DNA of 25,409 nt. It comes from Campylobacterota bacterium (GTDB taxonomy: Bacteria; Campylobacterota; Campylobacteria; Campylobacterales; JALSKU01). Position numbers and translations under genes: made by a program. This document shows, piece after piece, positions 15,348 to 23,425 of the stretch. The notes beneath the pieces were generated by a model. The model made no database searches. It had not been told where the DNA came from and saw only the letters and a program-made list of their open reading frames with translations. The DNA lies in NCBI GenBank assembly GCA_013153915.1, contig JAADDL010000082.1:1-25409 (forward strand). The letters run 5' to 3'. The stretch's first letter is position 1. Every line of letters starts with the position of its first letter.

Positions 15348-16619
15348 ATGGTTTACATAGAAGATATTTTTGCCGAAGAGGTGCTTGATAGCAGAGGTAA
15401 TCCTACGGTAAAGGCTACCGTTATACTAAGTGATGGAACTCAAGAGAGCGCTATCGTGCCAAGCGGAGCCAGTACCGGTAGCAAAGAAGCCGTTGAGCTT
15501 AGAGATGGAGATAAAGATAGATATGACGGTAAAGGCGTTTTGAAAGCTTGTGAAAATGTTGATACCATATTGGCAGATGCTTTAGTGGGGCTTTCTCCGT
15601 TTAATCAGGTTGAGATAGATACGATAATCAAAGAGAGAGACGCAACGGATAACTACTCTCATATTGGTGCAAACGCCGCACTTGGAGTATCTATGGCGGT
15701 TGCTAGAGCTTCGGCTTCGAGCCTTGGAATGCCTCTTTATAAATATTTAGGCGGAGCCAATGCCGCTATACTGCCTTCACCTATGCTAAATATCATAAAC
15801 GGCGGTAGTCATGCCGATAATAGTGTCGATTTTCAAGAGTACATGATAATGCCTTTGGGATTTGAAAGTTTTGAAAGAGCGATACAAGCTGCAAGCGAAG
15901 TTTATCATACATTAAAAAAGCTTATCGCTATAGACGGACACTCCACCGGACTTGGCGACGAGGGTGGATTTGCGCCTAACTTTAAGAACAATGTCGAACC
16001 TTTGGAGTATATCGTCGAAGCGATAAAAGATAGCGGATATGAGCCGGGAAAAGAAATCGCTATAGCTATGGATCCTGCAAGTAGCGAATTTTATAAAGAC
16101 GGAAAATATCATCTAAAAGGCGAAGATAAAGTATTGAGTCCGGTTGAGATGGTGGAGTACTACGCATCTTTGGTAGAAAAATTTCCTATCGTATCCATAG
16201 AGGACGGTTTAGCCGAAGACGACTGGGGCGGCTGGAAGATATTGAGTGACGAGTTGGGAGATAAGATACAGCTTGTAGGAGACGATATATTTGTTACCAA
16301 CTATAAAATCTTGCAAGAGGGTATTGACGCCGGCATAGCAAACTCTATCCTTATAAAATTAAACCAGATAGGAACCGTTAGCGAGGCTATGAAGACCGTT
16401 AGATTGGCGTATAGAAACGGTTATACTTGTGTCGTTAGCCATAGAAGCGGAGAGAGCGAAGATGCTTTTATAGCTGATTTTGCCGTTGCTTTAAATACCG
16501 CTCAGATAAAGACGGGAGCCCCCGCTAGAAGCGAAAGAGTGGCAAAATATAATAGACTCTTAACTATCGAAAGAGAGCTTGGCTTTGGCGAGTATATAGG
16601 CAAAACCCTATTTAAATAG
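15348..16619 (+). CDS. eno: enolase
   Basis: Converts 2-phosphoglycerate to phosphoenolpyruvate in glycolysis/gluconeogenesis; Mg-dependent and cytoplasmic. The 423-residue protein is standard in length. Seen are EVLDSRGNPTV, the mobile loop with PSGASTGSKEAVELRDGD, PSPMLNIINGGSHADNSVDF, GDEGGFAPN, IEDGLAEDDWGGW, VGDDIFVTN, catalytic Lys in ILIKLNQIGTVSE, and SHRSGESED. Starts with ATG 1 base after the recA stop. It probably dominates the transcript of this operon; a hairpin in the next gene may lower expression of the genes beyond it. Confidence 0.98.
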   Translation: MVYIEDIFAEEVLDSRGNPTVKATVILSDGTQESAIVPSGASTGSKEAVELRDGDKDRYDGKGVLKACENVDTILADALVGLSPFNQVEIDTIIKERDATDNYSHIGANAALGVSMAVARASASSLGMPLYKYLGGANAAILPSPMLNIINGGSHADNSVDFQEYMIMPLGFESFERAIQAASEVYHTLKKLIAIDGHSTGLGDEGGFAPNFKNNVEPLEYIVEAIKDSGYEPGKEIAIAMDPASSEFYKDGKYHLKGEDKVLSPVEMVEYYASLVEKFPIVSIEDGLAEDDWGGWKILSDELGDKIQLVGDDIFVTNYKILQEGIDAGIANSILIKLNQIGTVSEAMKTVRLAYRNGYTCVVSHRSGESEDAFIADFAVALNTAQIKTGAPARSERVAKYNRLLTIERELGFGEYIGKTLFK

Positions 16620-16623
16620 ATAG

Positions 16624-16896
16624 ATGAAAAAACACCAAGTCTTAGACGAATTTTCGTTTGACAAAAAAGAAAAGCTATCTTTTGTTTTAAAGATAGCTTT
16701 TCTTGTTTTATTGGTTGTAGCGCTTGGTGTATATGTCGGGGATTTGCTTTTTGGTAAAAATTCTCTTGAAGTGCTTTTGAATCTTCAAGAAAAAAAAGCC
16801 ATCCTTAAAAGAGAGATAGAGTCGTATAAGAAAAATAACGCAATTTTGCAAAAGAACTATTTTGAGCTTCTTCAGCTTGAGCCGGATAACGGTTAG
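16624..16896 (+). CDS. FtsB/DivIC-like septum formation protein
   Basis: Small bitopic membrane protein, probably the FtsB-type divisome component. The 90-residue product has a charged cytoplasmic N-terminus (1-19), one membrane segment (about 20-43, FVLKIAFLVLLVVALGVYVG) and a periplasmic coiled coil (about 48-83, LLNLQEKKAILKREIESYKK). This layout is that of FtsB/DivIC, and a similar gene follows eno in Helicobacter, but there are no diagnostic residues. The start has no clear Shine-Dalgarno sequence and is 4 bases after the eno stop. A perfect 16-bp inverted repeat covers about codons 15-27. Confidence 0.68.
   Translation: MKKHQVLDEFSFDKKEKLSFVLKIAFLVLLVVALGVYVGDLLFGKNSLEVLLNLQEKKAILKREIESYKKNNAILQKNYFELLQLEPDNG
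16667..16704 (+). terminator. intragenic 16-bp hairpin, candidate attenuator
   Basis: AAGAAAAGCTATCTTT at 16667-16682 and its exact complement at 16689-16704 are separated by a 6-base loop (TGTTTT), followed by U-rich sequence. It lies inside the start of the ftsB-like coding sequence, 48 bases after the eno stop. It could act as a partial terminator or RNA stability element. Confidence 0.4.
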
Positions 16897-16905
16897 GGAG
16901 AAAAG

Positions 16906-17523
16906 ATGAGAAAGATTTTATTTTTATTTGTGCTGTTAGTATCCGTTTTGTTTTCAAGAGACAACCCTTTTAAGCCGGTTGTATCTAGTGAAACAATGGG
17001 GAAAGCCACCAATATAAAAAGCGATCTTAAACCTTTAAAGATAGAAAAAATAAAACTCCCAAGTTCCGTTAGGGTTATAAAAGAGATAGCCTTTAAAGTT
17101 TTAAATGTTGATGGTAGCATTAAGGAGTTAAGATACAAAATAGATAAAAAAGTCGATTGGCACAAAGATATCCTTATAAGCAATTCTGAACTGAAAGTAG
17201 AGTCCAAACCAAAAAAGATTGCCCCCAAAGAGTTGAAGATTTTTGATTTTTTATCCGTTTTGGTAGATGGAAAAAAGCTTTTGATAAAGAGCGACGACAA
17301 AATGATACGGGAAATGTTTTTTGTCAAGCCTTATAAAATCGCGCTTGATTTTAAAAGAGACGTCTCTTTTTACACTAAAACTTTTAAGATAGAAAACTCC
17401 CCTTTCAAATCGATAACTTTAGGAAATCACGGCAGTTTTTATAGAGTCGTTTTAACGCTGGACGGAGAGTATAGATATAAGATTAAAAAAGATGCCGAAG
17501 GTTATTTGGTGGAGCTTTTTTGA
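16906..17523 (+). CDS. AMIN domain-containing envelope protein
   Basis: Probable exported cell-wall-associated protein. Residues 1-18 (MRKILFLFVLLVSVLFSR) form a signal peptide, followed directly by RDNPFKP. The C-terminal half (about 115-205) resembles an AMIN domain, a beta-rich module that localises amidases and secretin components to peptidoglycan at the septum or poles: FVKPYKIALDFKRDVSFYTK, then SITLGNHGSFYRVVLTLDG. There is no amidase domain, so it is likely a binding or scaffold factor. At 205 residues it follows the FtsB-like gene by 9 bases, which suggests a divisome or wall link. The last 22 bases overlap the convergent antiporter gene. AMIN assignment is by pattern recall. Confidence 0.75.
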   Translation: MRKILFLFVLLVSVLFSRDNPFKPVVSSETMGKATNIKSDLKPLKIEKIKLPSSVRVIKEIAFKVLNVDGSIKELRYKIDKKVDWHKDILISNSELKVESKPKKIAPKELKIFDFLSVLVDGKKLLIKSDDKMIREMFFVKPYKIALDFKRDVSFYTKTFKIENSPFKSITLGNHGSFYRVVLTLDGEYRYKIKKDAEGYLVELF

Positions 17524-18665
17524 GATTTTGACATAGCGATTTTTATAAACACCATAGCAAAAATCACTTCAAATATACTTGCCAGTACCAGCGAATAGTA
17601 AGTCGCTTCATTTATCGTTTTAGAGTTATAAGCTATAGCCGCTACGGCTATAAGAAGAGTTAGGGGCATGGAGTGTGAAAGCCCGAAAAGCACTCTTTGT
17701 TTTATCGACAATCTTAAAAATACTATCATAGCCCCAAGCACCCTCATACCTATCATCAGCGCCGTTATGAGTAGAGAATTGTATAAAAGCTTTGAATCGG
17801 CAAGGATATTTAGCTTTAAAGTGGTGCCGATATATATGAAAAACAGCGGTACCATAAAACCAAAGCCGAATGATGATAGCTTGTGAGTTAGCTCCTCTTT
17901 GTGTCTAAAGAAAGTCGATATAAAAATACCCGCTATAAACGCTCCAAACGCTATCTCAAGATGCAGGTACAAAGTGATGGCTATAAGTATGAAAAAGATA
18001 GAGATGGATATCCTTATATCTTTTTCGTCATTGTCAAAATGGGGCATCAAAAATGTTTTTATGCCCGGATACCACCAAAAAAGTATCTCAAGAAGTCTAA
18101 ATATAACGGCAATGGCGAATAAAAACAAAAATAGTATCGCTATCGTTTCATAAAACTCTTTACCTATCCCGAACTCTATAGCCGCACTGGAAAATGTCAC
18201 GAGAGTTATACTTATGACCTCTCCCAGTATCCCGACGGTCATAGATAGCTCAAGCCACTTTTCGTTTTTGCCGTACTCTTTGAAAAGGGCTATTATAAGA
18301 CCTACGGATATCAGGGGCATAGTTATGATAAATATATTGTCAAGTTTTAGATAGTATGACGATAAAAATGAGAATAGGTAAAGAAGTATGATATATATGA
18401 TACCGTTTTTTAGGATTTTTATATCGAGCTTTTTAAGAAATCTCAAATCCACTTCGCTACCCGCAAGAAACATAAGATACAAAAAACCTACTTCGGCGAT
18501 AAGCGTGAAAATCTCATTATGCTTTATAAAACCGAAATATCCGGCTACGGAGCCAAGTATTATCTCTACGGGAGTTAACGGCAATCTTATCAATTTGGAA
18601 AAATAGGGTGTCGCTATGATGATAACGGATATCGTTATGATAGTTGATATATTTTCGTTCACCAA
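17502..18665 (-). CDS. CPA2-type sodium/proton or potassium/proton antiporter
   Basis: Probable inner-membrane cation:proton antiporter of the CPA2 (KefB/NapA-like) family. The 387-residue protein is membrane-embedded throughout, with about 12 hydrophobic segments and conserved LTPVEIILGSVAGYFG and AEVGFLYLMFLAGSEVDL near the N-terminus; the polar region FGAFIAGIFIST is in the middle. There is no C-terminal TrkA-N nucleotide-binding domain, unlike KefB/KefC. Ion specificity is unknown. TTG at 18665 or GTG at 18662 could be the start; AAGGA lies 6 bases before the TTG. It follows bioB by 14 bases and its 3' end overlaps the AMIN gene. Confidence 0.87.
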   Translation of the reverse strand: MVNENISTIITISVIIIATPYFSKLIRLPLTPVEIILGSVAGYFGFIKHNEIFTLIAEVGFLYLMFLAGSEVDLRFLKKLDIKILKNGIIYIILLYLFSFLSSYYLKLDNIFIITMPLISVGLIIALFKEYGKNEKWLELSMTVGILGEVISITLVTFSSAAIEFGIGKEFYETIAILFLFLFAIAVIFRLLEILFWWYPGIKTFLMPHFDNDEKDIRISISIFFILIAITLYLHLEIAFGAFIAGIFISTFFRHKEELTHKLSSFGFGFMVPLFFIYIGTTLKLNILADSKLLYNSLLITALMIGMRVLGAMIVFLRLSIKQRVLFGLSHSMPLTLLIAVAAIAYNSKTINEATYYSLVLASIFEVIFAMVFIKIAMSKSQKSSTK

Positions 18666-18679
18666 AATTTTTCCTTGGT

Positions 18680-19522
18680 TTATTTATTGCAATTTTGAGC
18701 TATTTTATAGCCGAGTTTTTCTATGGTTTGTATATCTTTATTCGGCTTATTCCCTTTTGTCGTTAGATAATTTCCTATCACGATGGAGTTTGCGCCCGCT
18801 TGAAAAATCTCCGTCCATCTGTCTTTAAAGGTTATCTCTCTTCCGCCGGCAACCATAATAACGCTATTTTGAAGCTTTTGTCTAGCGTATCTTATCCAAT
18901 ATAAGGCATCTTCAATCTCTACCGTTTTATTTTCCAACGGCAAATTCGGATTTGGATGAAAGAAGTTTAAAGGAACGGTATCGGGTTGCAATTCTTGCAA
19001 GGAGTCCATAAAAGATACCCTATCGTCCACACTCTCCCCTAGTCCGAAAATTCCGCCGCTACAAAGTTTCAGCCCCGCATCTTTGATGTTTAGACAAGTT
19101 TGAAATCTCTCCTCCCAGCCGTGAGTGGTGCATATACTATCGTAATACTCTTTACTTGTCTCAAGGTTGTGGTTGTAGCTATCGATTCCGGCTTTCTTTA
19201 ACTCTTTGAGTTGCTCTTTTGTAGCTGTTCCATTGCAGGCTATGAGGCTTAGTCCGCTTATATCCTTTTTGATTTTTGTCGCAATTTTGCAGATATATTC
19301 AAGTTTTTTATCGTCCAAACCTTTTCCGGCGGTTACAAGACAAAAGCCGACCGCCCTACTCTTTTTTGCCAATTCGGCTTCATATATTATATCTTTTAAC
19401 TCTTTTTGTCTATATCTTTCTATTTTGGTATTGTTATGTGCGCTTTGAGTACAAAAAGCGCAATCCTCACCGCAGTTTCCGCTTGATATATTGCATATTG
19501 AGCAAAGATATACGGTTTTCAA
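18680..19522 (-). CDS. bioB: biotin synthase
   Basis: Radical-SAM enzyme that inserts sulfur into dethiobiotin to form biotin. The 280-residue protein has the 4Fe-4S/SAM motif CGEDCAFC (C17, C21, C24), followed by YNHNLETSKEYYDSICTTHG, SGGIFGLGES, PLNFFHPNPN and VAGGREITFKDRW, all hallmarks of BioB. It is shorter than the 346-residue E. coli enzyme, a known short form in Campylobacterota, mainly at both ends. The TTG start is 2 bases after the phosphoesterase stop and has AAAGGGG upstream. No other biotin gene is in the window. Confidence 0.94.
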   Translation of the reverse strand: MKTVYLCSICNISSGNCGEDCAFCTQSAHNNTKIERYRQKELKDIIYEAELAKKSRAVGFCLVTAGKGLDDKKLEYICKIATKIKKDISGLSLIACNGTATKEQLKELKKAGIDSYNHNLETSKEYYDSICTTHGWEERFQTCLNIKDAGLKLCSGGIFGLGESVDDRVSFMDSLQELQPDTVPLNFFHPNPNLPLENKTVEIEDALYWIRYARQKLQNSVIMVAGGREITFKDRWTEIFQAGANSIVIGNYLTTKGNKPNKDIQTIEKLGYKIAQNCNK

Positions 19523-19524
19523 CT

Positions 19525-20049
19525 CTACCCCTTTTTCAATACGGTTGTTTTTACCTCGTAGTCGCTTATGGAGGATTCCAATCTGTTTTTGCTATAGTAT
19601 GTGACAACCCAGCCATCAAGGTTATCTTCTATCATAGCAAATTCACTAAGAGGCTTTTTCCTACCGCAGATTTCGCCCGGGTTTACATAGAGCGTTCCTT
19701 GTTTTATTTGAGCGAAGAAATAGTGAGTGTGACCGTATATTATCACTTGAGCGTCATTGTTAAGATAGTAGGGTAAGTGCATCAATTTTGCCTTGATGTC
19801 TCCTATCTTGAAGTAGTGGGGTTCTTGAAAAAGATTGTATCTATCCGTATATTCCATCAAATGTATATCGTTATTTCCAAGTACGGCATGGTACGGCAAC
19901 GAACTCTTTTCCAAAAGATCCAAACTCTCTTTTAACACAATATCTCCGGCGTGTACCAAAAATTCCGCCCCGTCCTCTTTTAATCTATCAATAGCGTTTT
20001 CTAGCAAATCTATCCTCTTGTGGCTATCGGAAACCAATCCAATCTTCAT
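19525..20049 (-). CDS. YfcE/MJ0936-type metallophosphoesterase
   Basis: Small calcineurin-like phosphodiesterase. The 174-residue protein shows all the metal-site motifs in order: DSH (LVSDSH, 6-10), GD (HAGDIV), GNND (VLGNNDIH), a histidine in LMHLP, GHTH (IYGHTH) and the family-typical NPGE. The MJ0936/YfcE family hydrolyses phosphodiesters such as bis-pNPP in vitro; the natural substrate is not settled. The start codon overlaps the topA stop by 4 bases, and bioB follows 2 bases after its end. The operon does not indicate a specific role. Confidence 0.9.
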   Translation of the reverse strand: MKIGLVSDSHKRIDLLENAIDRLKEDGAEFLVHAGDIVLKESLDLLEKSSLPYHAVLGNNDIHLMEYTDRYNLFQEPHYFKIGDIKAKLMHLPYYLNNDAQVIIYGHTHYFFAQIKQGTLYVNPGEICGRKKPLSEFAMIEDNLDGWVVTYYSKNRLESSISDYEVKTTVLKKG

Positions 20050-22109
20050 CCTATCTCAACCCTCTCTTTACACTTTATACACTCTAAAATATCTTTTTTT
20101 CTATATGTTCTTTTTACCATCATTCCTCCGCACTTTTCGCACTTTTCGTTTGTGGGAAGATATGTGGAGACAAATTTACACTTAGGATAGTTGGAGCATC
20201 CGTAAAATTTACCTCTTCTTGAGATTCTCTCAAGCAATTCTCCCCCGCATTCGGGACACTTGACTCCTATCTTTACGGGCTCTTTTTTCTTTTGAGCTAT
20301 ATTTTTTGTGTATTTGCATTTAGGAAATGCGCTACAAGAGATAAATTCTCCGAATCTTCCTTGTCTTTTTACAAGTTCACTTCCGCATTCGGGACACTTT
20401 TCTCCCGTAGGGATGACTACCTTTTGACTTTTTATCTCTTTTTTACCCTTTTCCACATCTTTTATGAAAGGCTCGTAAAACTCCCATAAAACCTTTTGCC
20501 AATCCTCCTTGCCTTCGGCTATCTTATCGAGAGTTTCTTCCATATTTGCCGTAAATGAGCTATCCACTATGTTGCTAAAGTGCTTTTCAAGCAACTCTAT
20601 GACCTTGAAAGCTATCTCGGTAGGTATGAGCTGTTTTTTCTCTATTTCGATATATTTTCTAGCCACCAGTATAGATATGGTCGGTGCGTATGTGGAAGGT
20701 CTGCCTATGCCTAAAGATTCAAGCTTTTTGATAAGGCTGGCTTCCGAATATCTTGACGGGGGTTCGGTAAAGTGTTGGGAAGCTTCAAGTTTTGTCGTCT
20801 CCACCTCTTTGCCGATTTGCAATTCGGGCAAAAGTTTATCTTTCTCTTTATATCCTATCGCCCTATAAAAACCGTCAAACTTTAGCTTTCTGCCGCTTGC
20901 TTTAAATCTTGAAGATTTGCTTGCAAAGATGATATTTTGTGTTTCAAAAACGGCATCTTTCATCTGCGTGGCTAAAAATCTGTTGTATATAAGAGTGTAT
21001 AGCCTTAACTCTTCGGGTTTTAGATAATCTTTTGCAATCTCGGGCGTAAAATCCAAATTTGTAGGTCTGATGGCTTCATGCGCCTCTTGTGCGGCTTTTG
21101 ACTTGGTCGTATAGTTTTTTATTTTTGGACTTAGGTACTCTTTTCCGAACTTTTTTTGTATAGTTTTCCTAACCTCGTCTATCGCTTCTTTGGCTATATT
21201 TAAAGAGTCCGTTCTCATATAGGTGATGACACCCATATTGCCTTTGTGGGTCATAACTCCTTCATAAAGGGTTTGGGCTATCATCATCGTCTTTTTAGGC
21301 GAATATCCCAGTTGATTTGATGAGGCTTGTTGTAGCGACGAAGTCATAAAAGGCGGAGGTGTAGAGGTTTTTCTCTCTTTTGTCTCTATCTTTTCGACCT
21401 TAAAACTCTCTTGCTTTAAAATCTTTTCGATATATTTTGCCCTGTCGCCGTTTGTTATGGTCATTTTTGATATTTTTTCGTTCTCAAACTCAACCAAGCT
21501 AGCCTCAACCGTTTGGTCAAATAGCGCTTCTATAAGCCAATACTCTTGAGGTTTGAAGGCTTTTATCTCTCTTTCTCTATCGACTACTATTTTTAAAGCG
21601 GCGCTTTGAACTCTACCTGCGCTTAACCCTTTTTGTATCTTTGAAGATAGTAAAGGCGAGAGTTTATAACCCACTATCCTATCAAGCAATCTTCTTGTTT
21701 GTTGGGCGTTAAAGTTGTTTATATCTATGGTTCTTGGATTGTCAAGCGCTTTTTGGATGGCGTTTTTCGTAATCTCATGAAAAACTATCCTTGGAAGTTT
21801 CGAGGGGTCTTTGCCGATAGCTTTTGCGATATGATAACCTATCGCCTCCCCTTCTCTATCCTCATCCGTAGCGATAAATACCCGATCGCTTTTTTTTGCC
21901 AACTCTTTTATCTCTTTAACGGTCTTTGAGTGGTCTTTGCTGACTCTGTATTCGGGCTTGAAAGTTTTATCCTCTATTTTTATCCCGAAAGAGCTTTTAG
22001 GCAGGTCTCTTATGTGCCCTTTGCTCGCGATTACCGTATAGTCGTCTCCTAAAAAATTCTTTATGGTTCTTGCCTTCGCCGGAGATTCGACGATGATTAA
22101 ATTTTTCAA
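20046..22109 (-). CDS. topA: DNA topoisomerase I
   Basis: Type IA topoisomerase that relaxes negative supercoils. About 687 residues from TTG at 22109, giving (M)KNLIIVESPAKARTIKNFLG, the usual TopA N-terminus; a longer in-frame ATG at 22127 adds six residues and has no ribosome site. The TOPRIM domain contains DEDREGEAI (about 82-90), and the catalytic Tyr is Y297 in GVITYMRTDS. Three C-terminal tetracysteine zinc-ribbon repeats are clear: CPECGSELVKRQGRFGEFIS, CPECGGELLERISRRGKFYG and CEKCGGMMVKRTYRKKDILE, each with four Cys in total. The 4-base stop/start overlap with the phosphoesterase suggests co-translation. Confidence 0.97.
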   Translation of the reverse strand: MKNLIIVESPAKARTIKNFLGDDYTVIASKGHIRDLPKSSFGIKIEDKTFKPEYRVSKDHSKTVKEIKELAKKSDRVFIATDEDREGEAIGYHIAKAIGKDPSKLPRIVFHEITKNAIQKALDNPRTIDINNFNAQQTRRLLDRIVGYKLSPLLSSKIQKGLSAGRVQSAALKIVVDREREIKAFKPQEYWLIEALFDQTVEASLVEFENEKISKMTITNGDRAKYIEKILKQESFKVEKIETKERKTSTPPPFMTSSLQQASSNQLGYSPKKTMMIAQTLYEGVMTHKGNMGVITYMRTDSLNIAKEAIDEVRKTIQKKFGKEYLSPKIKNYTTKSKAAQEAHEAIRPTNLDFTPEIAKDYLKPEELRLYTLIYNRFLATQMKDAVFETQNIIFASKSSRFKASGRKLKFDGFYRAIGYKEKDKLLPELQIGKEVETTKLEASQHFTEPPSRYSEASLIKKLESLGIGRPSTYAPTISILVARKYIEIEKKQLIPTEIAFKVIELLEKHFSNIVDSSFTANMEETLDKIAEGKEDWQKVLWEFYEPFIKDVEKGKKEIKSQKVVIPTGEKCPECGSELVKRQGRFGEFISCSAFPKCKYTKNIAQKKKEPVKIGVKCPECGGELLERISRRGKFYGCSNYPKCKFVSTYLPTNEKCEKCGGMMVKRTYRKKDILECIKCKERVEIG

Positions 22110-22114
22110 TATCT

Positions 22115-22119
22115 CTCCT
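22115..22119 (-). promoter_or_regulatory. ribosome binding site deciding the topA start
   Basis: On the minus strand AGGAG sits 5 bases before TTG at 22109. It lies downstream of the alternative ATG at 22127, so it can serve only the TTG. Confidence 0.7.
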
Positions 22120-22142
22120 ATTCGCATACTTTATAGTATGAA

Positions 22143-22148
22143 ATTGTA
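22143..22148 (-). promoter_or_regulatory. candidate topA promoter -10 box
   Basis: On the minus strand TACAAT (5 of 6 to consensus) lies in the 52-base gap between the RAYT-like gene and topA. A short inverted repeat, CATACT and AGTATG with a TTAT centre (22125-22140), lies next to it and would cover the predicted transcription start. Confidence 0.35.
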
Positions 22149-22161
22149 TCGAATGAAAATA

Positions 22162-22962
22162 TTAAATGCAAATTATTTTTGATTTATCCTCTTTTAAAAG
22201 TTTTTTTATGGAGTTTGAGACGGTTGCTTGTGAAATGTTTAAATATTTCGCTATTTGGTTTTGTGTGTAGCCGTCGGTATAAGCTTCATATATTTTTTGG
22301 TTGCGGTCTTTTTTGCCAATGACATCTTCAAAATATTTCTTTAGAGGTTTTTGCCGTTTGTGGCTGGATATGTTTTTTTGGTAGTGTACCACTTTTTGAA
22401 GCTCTTCAGCCATCTCTTTTAGCTCAAATCTTTTTAAATTTCTGGAAAAAAACTTCTCCACATCCTCTTTTGTCTCAAGGTGTTTAAATATAAAAGACCT
22501 CCTTAAGCACTCTATGGGTTCTTCAATATTTGCAAACGAGCGATAACTTGAGTATCTATACTCTTTTATATCTTTTGCCAAGCCCTGAATGACGCTATAT
22601 CTCTCCATATGATAGACCAGCTCGGATAGAAAAGTTTTGTTTAACGCATACCAAGATTTGTATCTTCCTTTCCACAGATGCCCTACCCTATTATATTTTT
22701 TATTGAAATAGACGGCATAGTTGGAGTTGATATACCTCATCGCCAAAGATATGTTTTTTTCTTTCGTTTCGATAAGCAGTAGATAGTGTGTGGGTAGTAG
22801 CGAGTATGCATGAGTATTAAAGTCATATAGTTTTGCGCTTGCACATAAAATATCGAGAAATTTTTTATAATCCGATTCATCATAAAATATTTTTCTGTTT
22901 GCTACGCCTTTGTTGATGACAAGATGAAAGCCTACGGCGTCAACTCTCGGTTTTCTAGGCAT
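22162..22962 (-). CDS. RAYT-like Y1 transposase-related protein with C-terminal HTH
   Basis: Relative of IS200-type/REP-associated tyrosine transposases (single-strand HUH nucleases), 266 residues. N-terminal GFHLVINKGVANRKIFYD and central NSNYAVYFNKKYNRVGHLWK fit the family, with a candidate catalytic Tyr (Y82). The HUH site, normally HxH as in MPNHVHLL, reads LLPTHYLLLI (H59-Y60-L61), so one metal-binding His is missing. The C-terminal part (about 220-260) adds a helix-turn-helix, GYTQNQIAKYLNISQATVSN. There are no terminal inverted repeats or REP-like palindromes at its borders, and it sits 10 bases after lspA inside an operon. It is probably a domesticated or regulatory protein; nuclease activity is doubtful. 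Confidence 0.78.
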   Translation of the reverse strand: MPRKPRVDAVGFHLVINKGVANRKIFYDESDYKKFLDILCASAKLYDFNTHAYSLLPTHYLLLIETKEKNISLAMRYINSNYAVYFNKKYNRVGHLWKGRYKSWYALNKTFLSELVYHMERYSVIQGLAKDIKEYRYSSYRSFANIEEPIECLRRSFIFKHLETKEDVEKFFSRNLKRFELKEMAEELQKVVHYQKNISSHKRQKPLKKYFEDVIGKKDRNQKIYEAYTDGYTQNQIAKYLNISQATVSNSIKKLLKEDKSKIICI

Positions 22963-22972
22963 TGTCCCTCTT

Positions 22973-23425
22973 TTACGGCGTGCGTGCGTTTTGTCTAGTG
23001 TACGATAGATACAAGATAATCGCTACGGAAAAGTCTATCATAGCGTCGGCAAAGTTAAATATCGCAAATTTAAATCCGCAATGCCAATAGACATAATCCA
23101 CGACACCCCCGTGTATAAACCTGTCGTAAATATTACTGCATCCCGCCCCCAAAAGTATCCCTATAGGTAGAGAGTAGGCTTGAAAGATATCTTTTTTTAC
23201 AAGCAAAAACAGAAGTATGGAGGCTATTAAAAAGAGTTGAATATATTTTAGATTTTCTCCAAGAAATGACAACATCGAAAACGCTATGCCTCTGTTTAGC
23301 GTCAAAGCAAGCGTTATACAGTCGTTGTGATATGTAAAACCGTCAAGAAAAAGAAGTTTTATATTTTGGTCGATTATAAAAACTCCCAAAAAAGAGAGCG
23401 TAAATATCCATAAAGCTCTAATCAC
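22973..23425 (-). CDS. lspA: lipoprotein signal peptidase LspA
   Basis: Inner-membrane aspartyl protease that removes signal peptides from prolipoproteins after diacylglyceryl transfer; target of globomycin. The 150-residue protein has four hydrophobic segments and the two catalytic aspartates: D110 in GGVVDYV, preceded by NIYDRFIHG, and D127 in FNFADAMID. N-terminal IIDQNIK and central LTLNRGIAFSML match the family. Overlaps glmM by 8 bases; the lspA-glmM pair is also adjacent in H. pylori. It is followed after 10 bases by the RAYT-like gene. Confidence 0.95.
   Translation of the reverse strand: MIRALWIFTLSFLGVFIIDQNIKLLFLDGFTYHNDCITLALTLNRGIAFSMLSFLGENLKYIQLFLIASILLFLLVKKDIFQAYSLPIGILLGAGCSNIYDRFIHGGVVDYVYWHCGFKFAIFNFADAMIDFSVAIILYLSYTRQNARTP

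Noticed and set aside
19276..19776. A 166-codon plus-strand open frame opposite bioB and the phosphoesterase
   Set aside because: No recognisable motif, and both opposing genes have full catalytic motifs.
22162..22962. Intact IS200-like mobile element
   Set aside because: No terminal palindromes, tight operon packing on the lspA side and a damaged HUH motif argue against a mobile unit.
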